Position numbers and translations under genes: made by a program. A model generated the notes under the pieces. It was not told where the DNA came from. It made no database searches and worked only from the letters and a program-made list of their open reading frames with translations. This document shows, in pieces, positions 8,340 to 17,233 of a stretch of 64,000 bases of DNA; position 1 is the stretch's first letter, and each line of letters starts with the position of its first letter. The DNA lies in NCBI RefSeq assembly GCF_021729845.1, contig NZ_CP063398.1, forward strand, positions 1 through 64,000, read 5' to 3'. Source of the stretch: Rhizobium sp. SL42. GTDB lineage: Bacteria > Pseudomonadota > Alphaproteobacteria > Rhizobiales > Rhizobiaceae.

Positions 8340-10223
8340 TCAGCGCGGCAGCTGCCCTGACGGGTCCACCGCGTCCGCGGCCTCCTGTGGAAGCGGCAGG
8401 CCGGCGGTGCGAAGACCTGCCAACAGCCGGAAGCGATCATCAGGCTGGAGATTGCGCCCGATGAATTCGGCATCGATACCGGCGAGGAAATCAGGATAGT
8501 TCGACGCCAAGATCTGCCCCTCAAATCGAGCCTTTTCGATCATCCCCGCCTGCGCATAGACGACCGCCGCCACCACATGAAAAAAGGGGGACTTCTGCCT
8601 GTTCGCCCTGCCGATCTCCCGGACGGCGATCTCTTTGTCATCCAGCATATAGGCAGCAAGCGCGCGCATCCCGTGATAATCGCCGCGGGCAGCTGGATTG
8701 AGAGCGATTGCCTGGTCAAGCAGGTCCGCTCCGCGTCGCCACTGACCGGCCAGCGCCAGGGTCGTGCCGAATTCTCCGATCAACTCCGTGTCATCCGGGT
8801 TGGTGCCCAGGGCTTGTTCGCCAACGCGCAGCGCCTCGCCCGGCTCCCTGTCGGAAAACAGGGCCATCATCAATGCCTGCAGTGCCCGTGTATTGTTGCC
8901 GTCGAGTTGAGTTGCGCGCCTGGCGGCGATCAGCGCCCGTTCTGTCGGTGGCCTGACCCCGTGCTCGACATTGAATTTGAACCGGGCCTCGTCAAGATAG
9001 ATGATCGAGAGCATAGCCCATGCGCTGGCGTGGGTCGGGTGCTGCGCGACCGTGGCTTTCAGGCAATCCCTTTGGCCCGCATGCGCCTCGGCACTCGGCT
9101 CAGAACGATAGGCATAAAACCCAAGCATGCATGTGTTGGCATCAGGATCGGCAGGAGACCACTTTGCCGCATCTACCTGCATCATGATTCCGTAAGGCTG
9201 TGCGATCGCCGTCGCAATCCGCCTTGCGACCTCCCGCTGGACAGAGAGGCGATCGGCCGAAACTAGAGCTTCGTCATAGGCTTTAGACCAGAGGATCTCT
9301 CCGTCTGCCGTGGCAAGCAGACGGGCCGTCACACGCAAACGGCCGGATGAGGCTCTGACACCGCCTGCAAGCAGGTAGCGGGCTCCAAGCTCCGTTCGAA
9401 AAGAAGAGACATCAACGTCTGCGGCGAACCCATTCGATGTCTCGCCCCCGAACACCTTGATCTCCCTGAAGCGGGGAAGCGCGGTCAGCAGCTCTTCTGT
9501 CAGGCCAAGTGAAAATAGTCGCGCATCCAATCCCCCGTCGAGATTGGTGAATGGGACAACCGCGAGTGTCGGCATGCCATGCACGGCTTCGGTCAGTGGA
9601 CGGCCCGAACTGCCCATGGACTGAGACGTCGGTTGACCCACCACTTGGGCCGGAGCTTCCTCAGATACCTGACCCGCTATCTGGCCCGGTCGCTGGCCGC
9701 CCGTGACCCAGGACGCGGACACTATCCAGTACAGGCATGCAGCCAGCAGGGCTGTTGCACCGGCAAGCGCCAGGCTTTGTGCAGACCATCGCCCAGCGAC
9801 AGGCGTCGGTTCGAGGCGCGCAGGTATTGGCTGCTCCTCTGCATCCACAACCGTCTGGTTCCACGAAAATACCGGTGCGTAGCCGCCCTTGGGAATGTCG
9901 ATCCGGACGGGATCGCAGTCCCCTTCAACCAGGTAGTAGCGCTCAAGGGAGCGCCGCAAGCGCCCCGCCTCGATCCTGACGACGGGATCATCCTGCGTGA
10001 ACGTCTGGTCGCGTCCGAACACCTCTATCGCTATGGAGTAGCCCTTGATGCGACTGGCGCGACCGGCAAGCGTCTCGTCCACCACATAGCGCAGAAATGC
10101 CGGCGCCCGTCCCGCGCACGGAAACTCCGGACTTGAGAGGATGCGTTCCAGTTGCGCTCGAACGTCATCGGTGCCCGGCATTTCCGCCGCAGATCCCGGA
10201 TCCGTGGGTCTTGTCGATAGCAT
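8340..10223 (-). CDS. Membrane-anchored regulator-like protein with TolB/FlgO-like and TPR domains
   Basis: The 627-residue protein has three parts. Residues about 20-120 match a cytoplasmic domain common in TPR signalling proteins, with the marks EVFGRD, VVRIEAGRLRR and IPKGGYAPVF. A single membrane helix follows (about 150-172). The outer part has a TolB/FlgO-like segment (about 218-330, AVVPFTNLDG and LTEELLTALPRF) and then TPR-like helices up to the C-terminus. Such proteins are often named adenylate cyclase, but no cyclase catalytic domain is visible, so I would not use that name. It probably senses or scaffolds at the cell envelope. The start is ATG 10223 behind a G-rich ribosome binding site. 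It is divergent from the molybdenum hydroxylase operon. Confidence 0.72.
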   Translation of the reverse strand: MLSTRPTDPGSAAEMPGTDDVRAQLERILSSPEFPCAGRAPAFLRYVVDETLAGRASRIKGYSIAIEVFGRDQTFTQDDPVVRIEAGRLRRSLERYYLVEGDCDPVRIDIPKGGYAPVFSWNQTVVDAEEQPIPARLEPTPVAGRWSAQSLALAGATALLAACLYWIVSASWVTGGQRPGQIAGQVSEEAPAQVVGQPTSQSMGSSGRPLTEAVHGMPTLAVVPFTNLDGGLDARLFSLGLTEELLTALPRFREIKVFGGETSNGFAADVDVSSFRTELGARYLLAGGVRASSGRLRVTARLLATADGEILWSKAYDEALVSADRLSVQREVARRIATAIAQPYGIMMQVDAAKWSPADPDANTCMLGFYAYRSEPSAEAHAGQRDCLKATVAQHPTHASAWAMLSIIYLDEARFKFNVEHGVRPPTERALIAARRATQLDGNNTRALQALMMALFSDREPGEALRVGEQALGTNPDDTELIGEFGTTLALAGQWRRGADLLDQAIALNPAARGDYHGMRALAAYMLDDKEIAVREIGRANRQKSPFFHVVAAVVYAQAGMIEKARFEGQILASNYPDFLAGIDAEFIGRNLQPDDRFRLLAGLRTAGLPLPQEAADAVDPSGQLPR

Positions 10224-10804
10224 GGCCGTCCCCCCAATCCCCTGGAGTCCCCATTGTCAGCATGCATGATCGTGCCAGCCTACTCCCACGGGGCGAACTC
10301 GTCCAATGTTTCGCCGGAGCCTGCATCTGCGGCGTTGGTGAAAGGTCTTCACGTTGGCTACACGCGCCGGGGTAGCTCCCAGTTATCGACCCGGCCTGCG
10401 GGCAGGACGACCGACAAACGCTGCGCAGTGACTCCGCAAAGTCGATCACATTTGCGATCGTCGGTGCCGTTGGCGTCGCCTGGACCACGAATGTCTGGTA
10501 TCCTCGGAGGCATCCTGATTTCGCGAGCCGGCTCAGTTGATCACAATGACCGCAATGGAGCGTGCAGCCAAAGCCGTCCCCGGATCATATCGATGCAGAG
10601 AACACCCTCGAGGAGGCGCTTCGAGAGGCTCGACCGAACATCGAACCTGCCCCTGCGATCAAACCGATGTCCGATCCACATTCAGAGGATCATGCAATCA
10701 TCCAAGAGGATCGAACCTACTGGCATTCATGCAGATCAGGTAAAATGGAGTTTAAGTCGTGTCTTTGCACGACCGTCCATGCCCATAAATCACGGGAGTA
10801 GATG
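10224..10804. other. 580-bp divergent intergenic region
   Basis: It separates the TPR protein from the molybdenum hydroxylase genes. Several short frames cross it; those around 10537-10801 have some protein-like stretches (MTAMERAAKAV in one frame, then ENTLEEALREARPN in the next) and could be the remnant of a small frameshifted gene, but no frame stands up alone. No clear terminator or promoter pair was found. Confidence 0.35.
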
Positions 10805-11263
10805 ATGATAAAGCTGACAATCAATGACATCACACATGAGGTCGACGCGGATGCCGACATGCCTCTGCTTTGGGCAATCCGCGATCTCGTCGGCCTTACA
10901 GGCACGAAGTTTGGATGCGGCATGGCCCAGTGTGGCGCCTGTACCGTTCATCTGGACGGTTCGCCGGTCCGGTCCTGCCAGACCTTTGTCGGCGATGTCG
11001 GCGATTCAAAGATCACGACGATAGAAGGCCTGAAGGGCAAGGTTGCTGAGACGGTGCAATCCGTCTGGGCAGATCTGGACGTGCCACAATGCGGCTACTG
11101 TCAGTCCGGACAGATCATGTCCGCCACCGACCTTCTGGCGAACAATCCAAAGCCGACCGATGAAGACATCGATGGCGCGATGGCCGGCAATCTCTGTCGG
11201 TGCGCCACCTATCAGAGAATCCGAGCAGGCATTCACGAAGCCGCAAGACGACTGGAGGCTTGA
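10805..11263 (+). CDS. (2Fe-2S) subunit of a molybdenum hydroxylase (IorA/CoxS type)
   Basis: This 152-residue subunit carries two [2Fe-2S] clusters. The plant-ferredoxin-type cluster uses Cys38, Cys43, Cys46 and Cys58 (CGMAQCGAC). The second uses the CGYC pair near 97-100 and the CRC pair near 132-134. It passes electrons from the molybdenum subunit encoded directly downstream. Two ATGs lie in tandem at 10802 and 10805; the second is better spaced (6 nt) from GGGAG. The gene runs straight into the Mo subunit gene with 3 nt between. The size and lack of an FAD subunit match isoquinoline 1-oxidoreductase-like enzymes, which donate electrons to a cytochrome or other acceptor rather than NAD. 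Confidence 0.92.
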   Translation: MIKLTINDITHEVDADADMPLLWAIRDLVGLTGTKFGCGMAQCGACTVHLDGSPVRSCQTFVGDVGDSKITTIEGLKGKVAETVQSVWADLDVPQCGYCQSGQIMSATDLLANNPKPTDEDIDGAMAGNLCRCATYQRIRAGIHEAARRLEA

Positions 11264-11266
11264 GCT

Positions 11267-13480
11267 ATGATCCCGAACCTGATGAACAAATTCGCCAACC
11301 CAGTGCAGCAGGCGGTGTCGCGCCGCAATTTTCTGCTCGGCGCACTGGCGACGGCCGGTGGCCTGGCCGTCGGCTTTCGCGTTCTCGAGGCTATTCCGGC
11401 CGAAGCGGCAACGGACAGCAGCGGCAAGACCGCCAACGCATTCAGTCCCTATGTGCTGATCGACGCAGACGGCAAGGTCACCGTCCTGTCGTCGCAATTC
11501 GAAATGGGACAGGGTTCCTATAACGGTATCGGCACCCTGGTCGCAGAAGAGCTCGACGCGGATTGGTCGACGATCGAGGTCGTCGGGGCTGCCGGGGACG
11601 TCAAGTCCTATGGGAACATCGCCTTCGGCGGCGCGCTGCAGGGCACCGGTGGCTCGACCTCGATGTTCACGTCCTGGGACCGCTATCGCCAGGCAGGTGC
11701 GGCGACCCGCGCCATGCTGGTTGCGGCAGCGGCGGCTGAATGGAGCGTGCCCGCATCCGAGATCACGGTGGAAAATGGCGTGCTCAAGCATGCGTCCGGC
11801 AAGGAAAGTGGCTTCGGCGCGCTTGCTGCCAAGGCGGCAACAATGCCGGTTCCCGCCAGTGTCGTGCTCAAGCAGCCAGCTGACTGGAAACTTATCGGCA
11901 ATGAAAGCCTGAAGCGTTTCGACAGTGCCCGCAAGGCAAACGGTACGGAGCAGTACACCCTGGACGTCAAGCTTCCCGGGATGCTGACCGCGGTGATGAT
12001 CCATCCGCCGCTGTTTGGCGCGAAGGTCAAGTCGTTCGACGCGGCAGCGGCCCGTGCGATCAAGGGTGTTGTCGATGTCGTCGAGACCCCACGCGGCGTC
12101 GCCGTCGTGGCGGAACACATGTGGGCCGCCATCAAGGGCCGCGAGGCAGTCACCGTGGAATGGGACGACAGCGCCGCCGAAAAGCGCGGCACTGTCGAGC
12201 TGTTCGCCAGCTACAAGGAGACCGCCACAAAAGTGCCAGCCGCCATGGCACGCAAGGATGGTGATGTGGATGCCGGCTTTGCGTCCGCCGCCAAGGTGGT
12301 CGAATCGACCTACGAGTTCCCCTATCTCTCACATGCACCGATGGAACCGCTGAATGCCGTGGCGCGCATGAACGACGATGGCACCCTGGAAATCTGGGGC
12401 GGACATCAGTTCCCCGACGTTTATCAGGGGCTCGCGGGCCAGATCGTCGGCATCACACCGGACAAGGTCAAGTTGCGGGTGATGAAGACCGGCGGCAGCT
12501 TCGGCCGGCGTGCCGTCTTCGATGGTGATATCGTGGTCGAGGCCGTCTATGTGGCGAAAGCAATCGGCTACAAGGCGCCCGTCAAGGTGCAGTGGACCCG
12601 CGAAGACGACATGCGTGCGGGACGATATCGGCCGCTCTTCGTCCACCATGTCAAGGCAGCCCTCGACGACAAGGGCCAATTGATTGCAATGAGCGATCAC
12701 ATTGTCGGCCAGTCGATCATGGCCAAGACCATGTTCGAAAGCATGGTCCAGAACGGCGTCGATCCGACCTCTGTCGAGGGCATGCACAACATGCCATATA
12801 AGATCCCGAACCAGGCGATCGGGCTGACCACGACCGAGGTCGGCGTGCCGATCTTGTGGTGGCGCTCGGTTGGCAACACCCACACCGCTTTCGTCGCCGA
12901 AACATTCATGGATGAAATGGCGGAGGCAGCCGGCCAGGATCCGGTCGCATTCCGGCTTTCCTTGCTTGAGCCGCAGTCAAGGCATGCGGTTGTGCTCAAG
13001 CTGGTCGCGGAAAAAGCCGGGTGGGCAGAGCCCGTCCGGGAGGGCCTGTTCAGGGGCGTGGCGGTCGCCGAGAGCTTTGGCACCGTGGTGGCACAAGTTG
13101 CCGAAGTGTCGGTGGATGCCACCGGCGGCTTCAAGGTCGAACGCGTGGTCGCAGCTGTCGATTGCGGCCTTGCAATCAACCCGGACCAGGTCCGCGCCCA
13201 GGTCGAGGGCGGCATCGGGTTTGGCCTCGGAGCGATCATGGGTGAAGAGATCACGCTGACCGACGGACAGGTCGATCAGGGTAATTTCGACGTCTATACA
13301 CCCCTGCGCATCGACGCGATGCCGAAAGTCGAAGTGCACATCCTGGCGTCGGCCAATCCGCCTTCCGGCATCGGTGAACCCGGCGTTCCTCCCGTCGGGC
13401 CTGCAGTCGCAAACGCGCTTTACAAGGCGCGCGGCAAGCGCCTGCGCGTCATGCCCTTCTCCAAGTCCATGGAATCCTGA
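11267..13480 (+). CDS. Molybdopterin-binding subunit of an IorB-type aldehyde/heterocycle dehydrogenase
   Basis: The 737-residue protein begins with a Tat signal ([11 protein letters not shown], twin Arg at 19-20), so the folded enzyme with its small subunit is exported to the periplasm. It has the two-part molybdopterin-binding architecture of the xanthine oxidase family, including [14 protein letters not shown] and the active-site GIGEPG with Glu704. IorB-type members oxidise N-heterocycles or aldehydes; the substrate cannot be read from sequence. It starts at ATG 11267 with GGAGG in the end of the small-subunit gene. No FAD subunit or cytochrome gene is adjacent, and no XdhC-type maturation gene is in the window. 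Confidence 0.9.
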   Translation: MIPNLMNKFANPVQQAVSRRNFLLGALATAGGLAVGFRVLEAIPAEAATDSSGKTANAFSPYVLIDADGKVTVLSSQFEMGQGSYNGIGTLVAEELDADWSTIEVVGAAGDVKSYGNIAFGGALQGTGGSTSMFTSWDRYRQAGAATRAMLVAAAAAEWSVPASEITVENGVLKHASGKESGFGALAAKAATMPVPASVVLKQPADWKLIGNESLKRFDSARKANGTEQYTLDVKLPGMLTAVMIHPPLFGAKVKSFDAAAARAIKGVVDVVETPRGVAVVAEHMWAAIKGREAVTVEWDDSAAEKRGTVELFASYKETATKVPAAMARKDGDVDAGFASAAKVVESTYEFPYLSHAPMEPLNAVARMNDDGTLEIWGGHQFPDVYQGLAGQIVGITPDKVKLRVMKTGGSFGRRAVFDGDIVVEAVYVAKAIGYKAPVKVQWTREDDMRAGRYRPLFVHHVKAALDDKGQLIAMSDHIVGQSIMAKTMFESMVQNGVDPTSVEGMHNMPYKIPNQAIGLTTTEVGVPILWWRSVGNTHTAFVAETFMDEMAEAAGQDPVAFRLSLLEPQSRHAVVLKLVAEKAGWAEPVREGLFRGVAVAESFGTVVAQVAEVSVDATGGFKVERVVAAVDCGLAINPDQVRAQVEGGIGFGLGAIMGEEITLTDGQVDQGNFDVYTPLRIDAMPKVEVHILASANPPSGIGEPGVPPVGPAVANALYKARGKRLRVMPFSKSMES

Positions 13481-13486
13481 CAAACG

Positions 13487-13513
13487 CCCCCCGGCTCCAA
13501 GCGAGCCGGGGGG
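13487..13513 (+). terminator. GC-only hairpin after the Mo-hydroxylase operon
   Basis: The 11-bp perfect stem CCCCCCGGCTC pairs with its complement around a 5-nt loop, 6 nt after the stop codon. It is followed by more G residues instead of T residues, so termination may need Rho. The right arm lies in an 11-G run (13508-13518), a place where sequencing errors are common. Confidence 0.6.
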
Positions 13514-13849
13514 GGGGGTACTACCCACGTCGTTGAAATCAACGCAGACGGATGCTCAATCCGACGCGCTGCGCCAATCGGCGCATTCTTCAGTTGTGCC
13601 GGTGATGCGCGGACCGCCATCATCGAACACATAGCGCAAGGCACCGGGGCCATCCTGCCTGCCGTGACGAACGCTGAAGATGGCACACCTCTGAAAAATT
13701 CCACAGCATGGACAGGCCGATCATCCAAGATCCCTCGCGGGTCAGGGTGTGCTCGTCCTTGGCAAAGGCGCCGTCAGCTGCCGCATTATTGTGCACGCAA
13801 AACTCTGCACAAAAAATACCTTGACGGGTGTCGAAATTCGGCATTCACT
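13514..13849. other. Region upstream of the GntR regulator
   Basis: No gene is supported here: the frame that runs into the regulator from 13664 lacks a ribosome binding site and codes for a low-complexity Arg-rich extension. A TTGACG at 13821-13826 could be the -35 of the regulator promoter, but the -10 at the right distance (TTCACT) is poor. Confidence 0.35.
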
Positions 13850-13878
13850 GAACCAATCATAAATTGGTTCGGACCAAT
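13850..13878. promoter_or_regulatory. GntR operator: three ACCAAT half-sites
   Basis: GAACCAAT (13850-13857) and ATTGGTTC (13863-13870) form a perfect inverted repeat with 5 nt between. The second arm forms another inverted repeat, ATTGGT-TCGG-ACCAAT (13863-13878), with a third half-site. FadR-subfamily GntR proteins bind dyads of the type TnGT...ACnA, which these fit. The site ends 1 nt before the start codon of the regulator at 13880, so binding would block transcription or translation of the regulator itself. Confidence 0.7.
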
Positions 13879-13879
13879 C

Positions 13880-14611
13880 ATGCCAGTTGCGCCTTCAACG
13901 GAAAACTCGAATTACGCGCTGGAAAAGCTGCGGGATCTCATTCGACATGGTGACGTCGCGGCTGACGGCAAGCTGCCGACGGAGCGCATGCTGAGCGAAA
14001 CACTGGGCCTAAGCCGCCGGGCAATCCGCCGGGCGCTGGAGGTTCTGGAGGCCGAGGGCGCGATCTGGCGCAAGCAGGGATCCGGTACCTATGTCGGCCA
14101 GAAGCCGGACGAATGGAGCGACCAGCTCGAGACCATCGTGGCCGGGACCAATTTCATGGAAATCATGGAGGTGCGCCTGCGGATCGAGCCGCAGCTCGCA
14201 CAACTCGCCGCCCTTCGCGCCAAGGGCACCGACATCGACATCATGCGCGAACTCGCCCAGAAGATCCTCGCCAGCGAGGATGCCGATGCCAAGGAACTCT
14301 GGGACGGCGCACTGCACCGGCAGATCGCGCAAGCCGCCGGCAACCAGCTTTTCCTGTCGATCTTCGACGTCATCAACCGGGTGCGCCAGGACGATGCCTG
14401 GCAGGCGATCCGCGAGCGGGCCCGCAGCAGCGCCAACACCATGAGCATTTCCAATGCACAACATGCGACCATCATCGACGCCATCGCGGCACGCGATCCG
14501 GCCAAGGCCGGCGAAGCCATGCGCCAGCACCTGCTGATGCTGCAGGAACGACTGGTCCGCCAGACATCCATGGACCACCTGGAGAGCGACCCGCTCGGCA
14601 ATGTGTCCTGA
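13880..14611 (+). CDS. FadR-subfamily GntR transcriptional regulator
   Basis: The 243-residue protein has an N-terminal winged helix (about 11-75; LPTERMLSETLGLSRRAIRRAL is its core) and a C-terminal FCD effector domain (about 90-225) with the usual His and Asp positions for a metal or carboxylate ligand. It heads the peptide-transport and gamma-glutamyl hydrolase operon and most likely represses it until its ligand, perhaps an amino acid or peptide product, is bound. I chose ATG 13880 because it is the first residue of a normal FadR-type protein; the longer frame to 13664 is low-complexity. The operator described at 13850-13878 suggests autoregulation. Confidence 0.88.
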   Translation: MPVAPSTENSNYALEKLRDLIRHGDVAADGKLPTERMLSETLGLSRRAIRRALEVLEAEGAIWRKQGSGTYVGQKPDEWSDQLETIVAGTNFMEIMEVRLRIEPQLAQLAALRAKGTDIDIMRELAQKILASEDADAKELWDGALHRQIAQAAGNQLFLSIFDVINRVRQDDAWQAIRERARSSANTMSISNAQHATIIDAIAARDPAKAGEAMRQHLLMLQERLVRQTSMDHLESDPLGNVS

Positions 14612-14620
14612 GAGTAGGAT

Positions 14621-14665
14621 TCCGGCTGCGGCCGGACACGACCAACGCCGGGGAAACAACCGGCG
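14621..14665 (+). terminator. Two short hairpins between the regulator and the transporter genes
   Basis: TCCGGC-TGCG-GCCGGA (14621-14636) and CGCCGG (14646-14651) pairing with CCGGCG (14660-14665) lie in the 97-bp gap. Without T-runs they look more like attenuation or mRNA-processing hairpins than full terminators. They may set different levels for the regulator and the binding protein. Confidence 0.4.
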
Positions 14666-14708
14666 AGGCCCTTGAAAGCAGAAAACCACACCAGAGGATT
14701 TCGTCATC

Positions 14709-16217
14709 ATGAGAATATTGCCCCGCCTTTCCACCCTGCTATTGGCGAGCGTCATGCTCGCAAGCCCCGCCCTGTCGGCTGAACTACGCATCGGCCTGCA
14801 GGACGATGCCGACGTGCTCGACCCGGCCCAGTCCCGCACCTTCGTCGGCCGCATCGTCTACACTGCCATGTGCGACAAGCTGGTCGACGTTTCGCCTGAC
14901 CTGAAGATCGTGCCGCAGCTTGCCACCGAATGGGCCTGGTCCGCCGACGGCAAGGAACTGACCATGAAGCTGCGCGAGGGCGTCAAGTTCCATGACGATA
15001 CACCCTTCAATGCGGCGGCTGTAGTCGCCACCATAGAGCGCAACAAGACGCTGCCGGAATCGCGCCGAAAGAGTGAGCTGACCTCGGTTGAAAAGGTGGA
15101 AGCGACCAGCGACTACGAGGTTAAATTCACGCTCAAGGCGCCGGATGTCACCCTGCTCGCCCAGTTGTCCGACCGTGCCGGCATGATCGTCTCGCCAAAG
15201 GCTGCCGCTGAACTCGGCGCCAATTTCGGCTCCGCGCCGGTCTGCGCCGGGCCGTTCAAATTCGTCGAACGCATCCAGCAAGATCGTATCGTGCTGGAAA
15301 AATTCGCCGATTACTGGGACAAGGACAAGGTGTTCATCGACAAGGTGACCTACCTGCCGATCCCAGACACGACTGTGCGGCTGGCCAACCTGCGCTCCGG
15401 CGAACTCGACATGATCGAGCGACTGGCAGCGACCGATGCGACGTCCGTCAAGGCAGACGAGAGCCTGACCTATTCCGACGTCGTCAATATCGGCTACATG
15501 GCGCTCTATGTGAACATCGCCAATGGCGCCCGCGCCGACAATCCGTTCGGCAAGGACAAGCGCCTGCGCCAGGCATTCTCGCTCGCCATCGACCGCGAGG
15601 CGCTGAACCAGGTCGTCTATGAAGGTACGGCCGTGGGCGGCAATCAGCCATTCCCGCCGAACAGCCCGTGGTTCAATGAGGACCTGCCCGTTCCGGCTCG
15701 CGATCTTGAAAAGGCGAAAGCCCTGATCAAGGAAGCCGGCTTCGAGCGGGTGCCGATCGAAATGCAGATCCCCAACAATCCGGTTGCCGCGCAGATGATG
15801 CAGATCGTCCAGGCGATGGTGGCCGAGGCCGGCTTCGACGTCAGCCTGAAGACCACCGAGTTTGCCACGCTGCTCAGCGAACAGACCGCCGGCAACTATC
15901 AGCTGAGCCGCTCCGATTGGTCCGGCCGCGTCGATCCCGACGGCAACCTGCACCAGTTCGTCACCTGCGAGGGCGGCATCAACGACACCAAATACTGCAA
16001 TCCCGAAGTCGATACGCTGCTCAACGAAGCACGCGCTTCGACCGACGATACCGTGCGCAAGCAGAAATACGATGCCGCCGGCAAGATCCTCAATGAGGAC
16101 CTGCCTGTGATCTATCTCGGACACCAGTCGTGGATCTGGGCAACGAAGAAAGAGGTCACCGGCTTCGTGCCCTCGCCCGACGGCATGATCCGCCTGCTAG
16201 GCGTCAAGAAGGGCTGA
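14709..16217 (+). CDS. Peptide/nickel-type ABC transporter solute-binding protein
   Basis: The 502-residue protein has a Sec signal peptide ending near LSA at residue 24 and the SBP family 5 fold, with the N-terminal hallmark DVLDPAQSRTF and the lobe signature around KLREGVKFHDDTPF. It captures a peptide or related molecule in the periplasm and delivers it to the two permeases encoded next. The ATG at 14709 follows an AGAGGA site. A 9-bp hairpin directly downstream likely stabilises this mRNA, as expected for a binding protein needed in excess. Glutathione-, opine- or gamma-glutamyl-type ligands fit the neighbours but are not proven. Confidence 0.9.
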   Translation: MRILPRLSTLLLASVMLASPALSAELRIGLQDDADVLDPAQSRTFVGRIVYTAMCDKLVDVSPDLKIVPQLATEWAWSADGKELTMKLREGVKFHDDTPFNAAAVVATIERNKTLPESRRKSELTSVEKVEATSDYEVKFTLKAPDVTLLAQLSDRAGMIVSPKAAAELGANFGSAPVCAGPFKFVERIQQDRIVLEKFADYWDKDKVFIDKVTYLPIPDTTVRLANLRSGELDMIERLAATDATSVKADESLTYSDVVNIGYMALYVNIANGARADNPFGKDKRLRQAFSLAIDREALNQVVYEGTAVGGNQPFPPNSPWFNEDLPVPARDLEKAKALIKEAGFERVPIEMQIPNNPVAAQMMQIVQAMVAEAGFDVSLKTTEFATLLSEQTAGNYQLSRSDWSGRVDPDGNLHQFVTCEGGINDTKYCNPEVDTLLNEARASTDDTVRKQKYDAAGKILNEDLPVIYLGHQSWIWATKKEVTGFVPSPDGMIRLLGVKKG

Positions 16218-16230
16218 TCACGCCCACCTA

Positions 16231-16259
16231 TCCTACGGAGCGCCTGTCGTTCCGTAGGA
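16231..16259 (+). terminator. Hairpin between the binding-protein and permease genes
   Basis: TCCTACGGA (16231-16239) pairs with TCCGTAGGA (16251-16259) around an 11-nt loop. It begins 13 nt after the stop of the binding-protein gene and is followed by AATTCCC. Inside an operon this is best read as an mRNA 3'-end stabiliser or partial terminator. Confidence 0.6.
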
Positions 16260-16285
16260 ATTCCCGCAATCAGGACCGTAAACCC

Positions 16286-17233
16286 ATGCATATCTACATC
16301 GGAAAACGGCTGCTGGTCGCCATCCCGACGCTGCTGATCGTGTCAATCTTCGTGTTCTCGCTGCAGAAACTGTTACCCGGCGACCCGATCCTTGCCATGG
16401 CCGGCGAAGAGCGCGATCCGCAGGTCATCGAATTCCTGCGGGAGAAATATCGTCTGAACGATCCCGTCGTCTACCAATACGGCTACTGGATCGCCAATGT
16501 CCTGCAGGGCGATTTCGGCATGTCGCTGCGCACCAACCAGCCGGTGCTGGAACTGATCGGCGAGAAACTGCCCGTCACCATCCAGCTGGCGGTGATGTCG
16601 ATGATCTTCGCCTTTGTCATCGGCGTGCCGATGGGCATCCTGGCGGCCGTCAAGAAGAACACCGCCGTCGACTATATCGCCAACATCGTCGCGCTGTCGG
16701 GTCTTTCCATTCCGAATTTCTGGCTCGGCATCATGCTGATCCTGCTGGTCTCGGTCAAACTCGGCTGGCTTCCCGCCTCAGGCTATGAATCGATCTTCGT
16801 CGATCCAGTGCGGTCGATCGAGACCATGATAATGCCCGCCTTCGTGCTGGGCACAGCACTCGCCGCCACCTTGATGCGGCATACCCGGTCGGCCATGCTG
16901 GGCGTGATGAAGGCCGACTACATTCGCACGGCGCGCGCCAAGGGCCTTTCGGAACGGGTCGTCATCCTCAGCCACACATTTCGCAATGCGCTGCTGCCGA
17001 TCGTCACGCTCAGCGCTTTGCTGTTTGGCGAACTGCTGGCCGGCGCGGTCCTCACCGAGCAGATCTTCACCATTCCGGGCTTCGGCAAGCTGATCGTCGA
17101 TGCCGTGTTCAACCGCGACTATGCCGTCGTGCAGGGCGTCGTCCTGTGCACCGCCATCGGCTTCATCCTGATGAACCTCGTCGCCGACGTGCTCTATGTG
17201 CTCCTCAATCCACGCATGAGGGCCAGCCTATGA
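16286..17233 (+). CDS. DppB-type ABC transporter permease
   Basis: The 315-residue inner-membrane protein has six predicted helices, the N-terminal RLLVAIPTLLIVS segment typical of DppB/OppB and the cytoplasmic coupling loop (RTARAKGLSER, about residues 211-221) that contacts the ATPase. The start is ATG 16286 with AGGA upstream. Its stop overlaps the start of the second permease (ATGA at 17230-17233), so the two are translated together. Confidence 0.92.
   Translation: MHIYIGKRLLVAIPTLLIVSIFVFSLQKLLPGDPILAMAGEERDPQVIEFLREKYRLNDPVVYQYGYWIANVLQGDFGMSLRTNQPVLELIGEKLPVTIQLAVMSMIFAFVIGVPMGILAAVKKNTAVDYIANIVALSGLSIPNFWLGIMLILLVSVKLGWLPASGYESIFVDPVRSIETMIMPAFVLGTALAATLMRHTRSAMLGVMKADYIRTARAKGLSERVVILSHTFRNALLPIVTLSALLFGELLAGAVLTEQIFTIPGFGKLIVDAVFNRDYAVVQGVVLCTAIGFILMNLVADVLYVLLNPRMRASL

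Noticed and set aside
13664..13879. N-terminal extension of the GntR regulator
   Set aside because: The extra 72 residues are Arg/Pro-rich, lack a ribosome binding site and cover the operator. The ATG at 13880 gives a normal FadR-type N-terminus.
14009..16124. Long minus-strand frames across the GntR and binding-protein genes
   Set aside because: They mirror high-GC codon use of the sense genes; translations are His/Asp/Gly/Arg-rich and match nothing.
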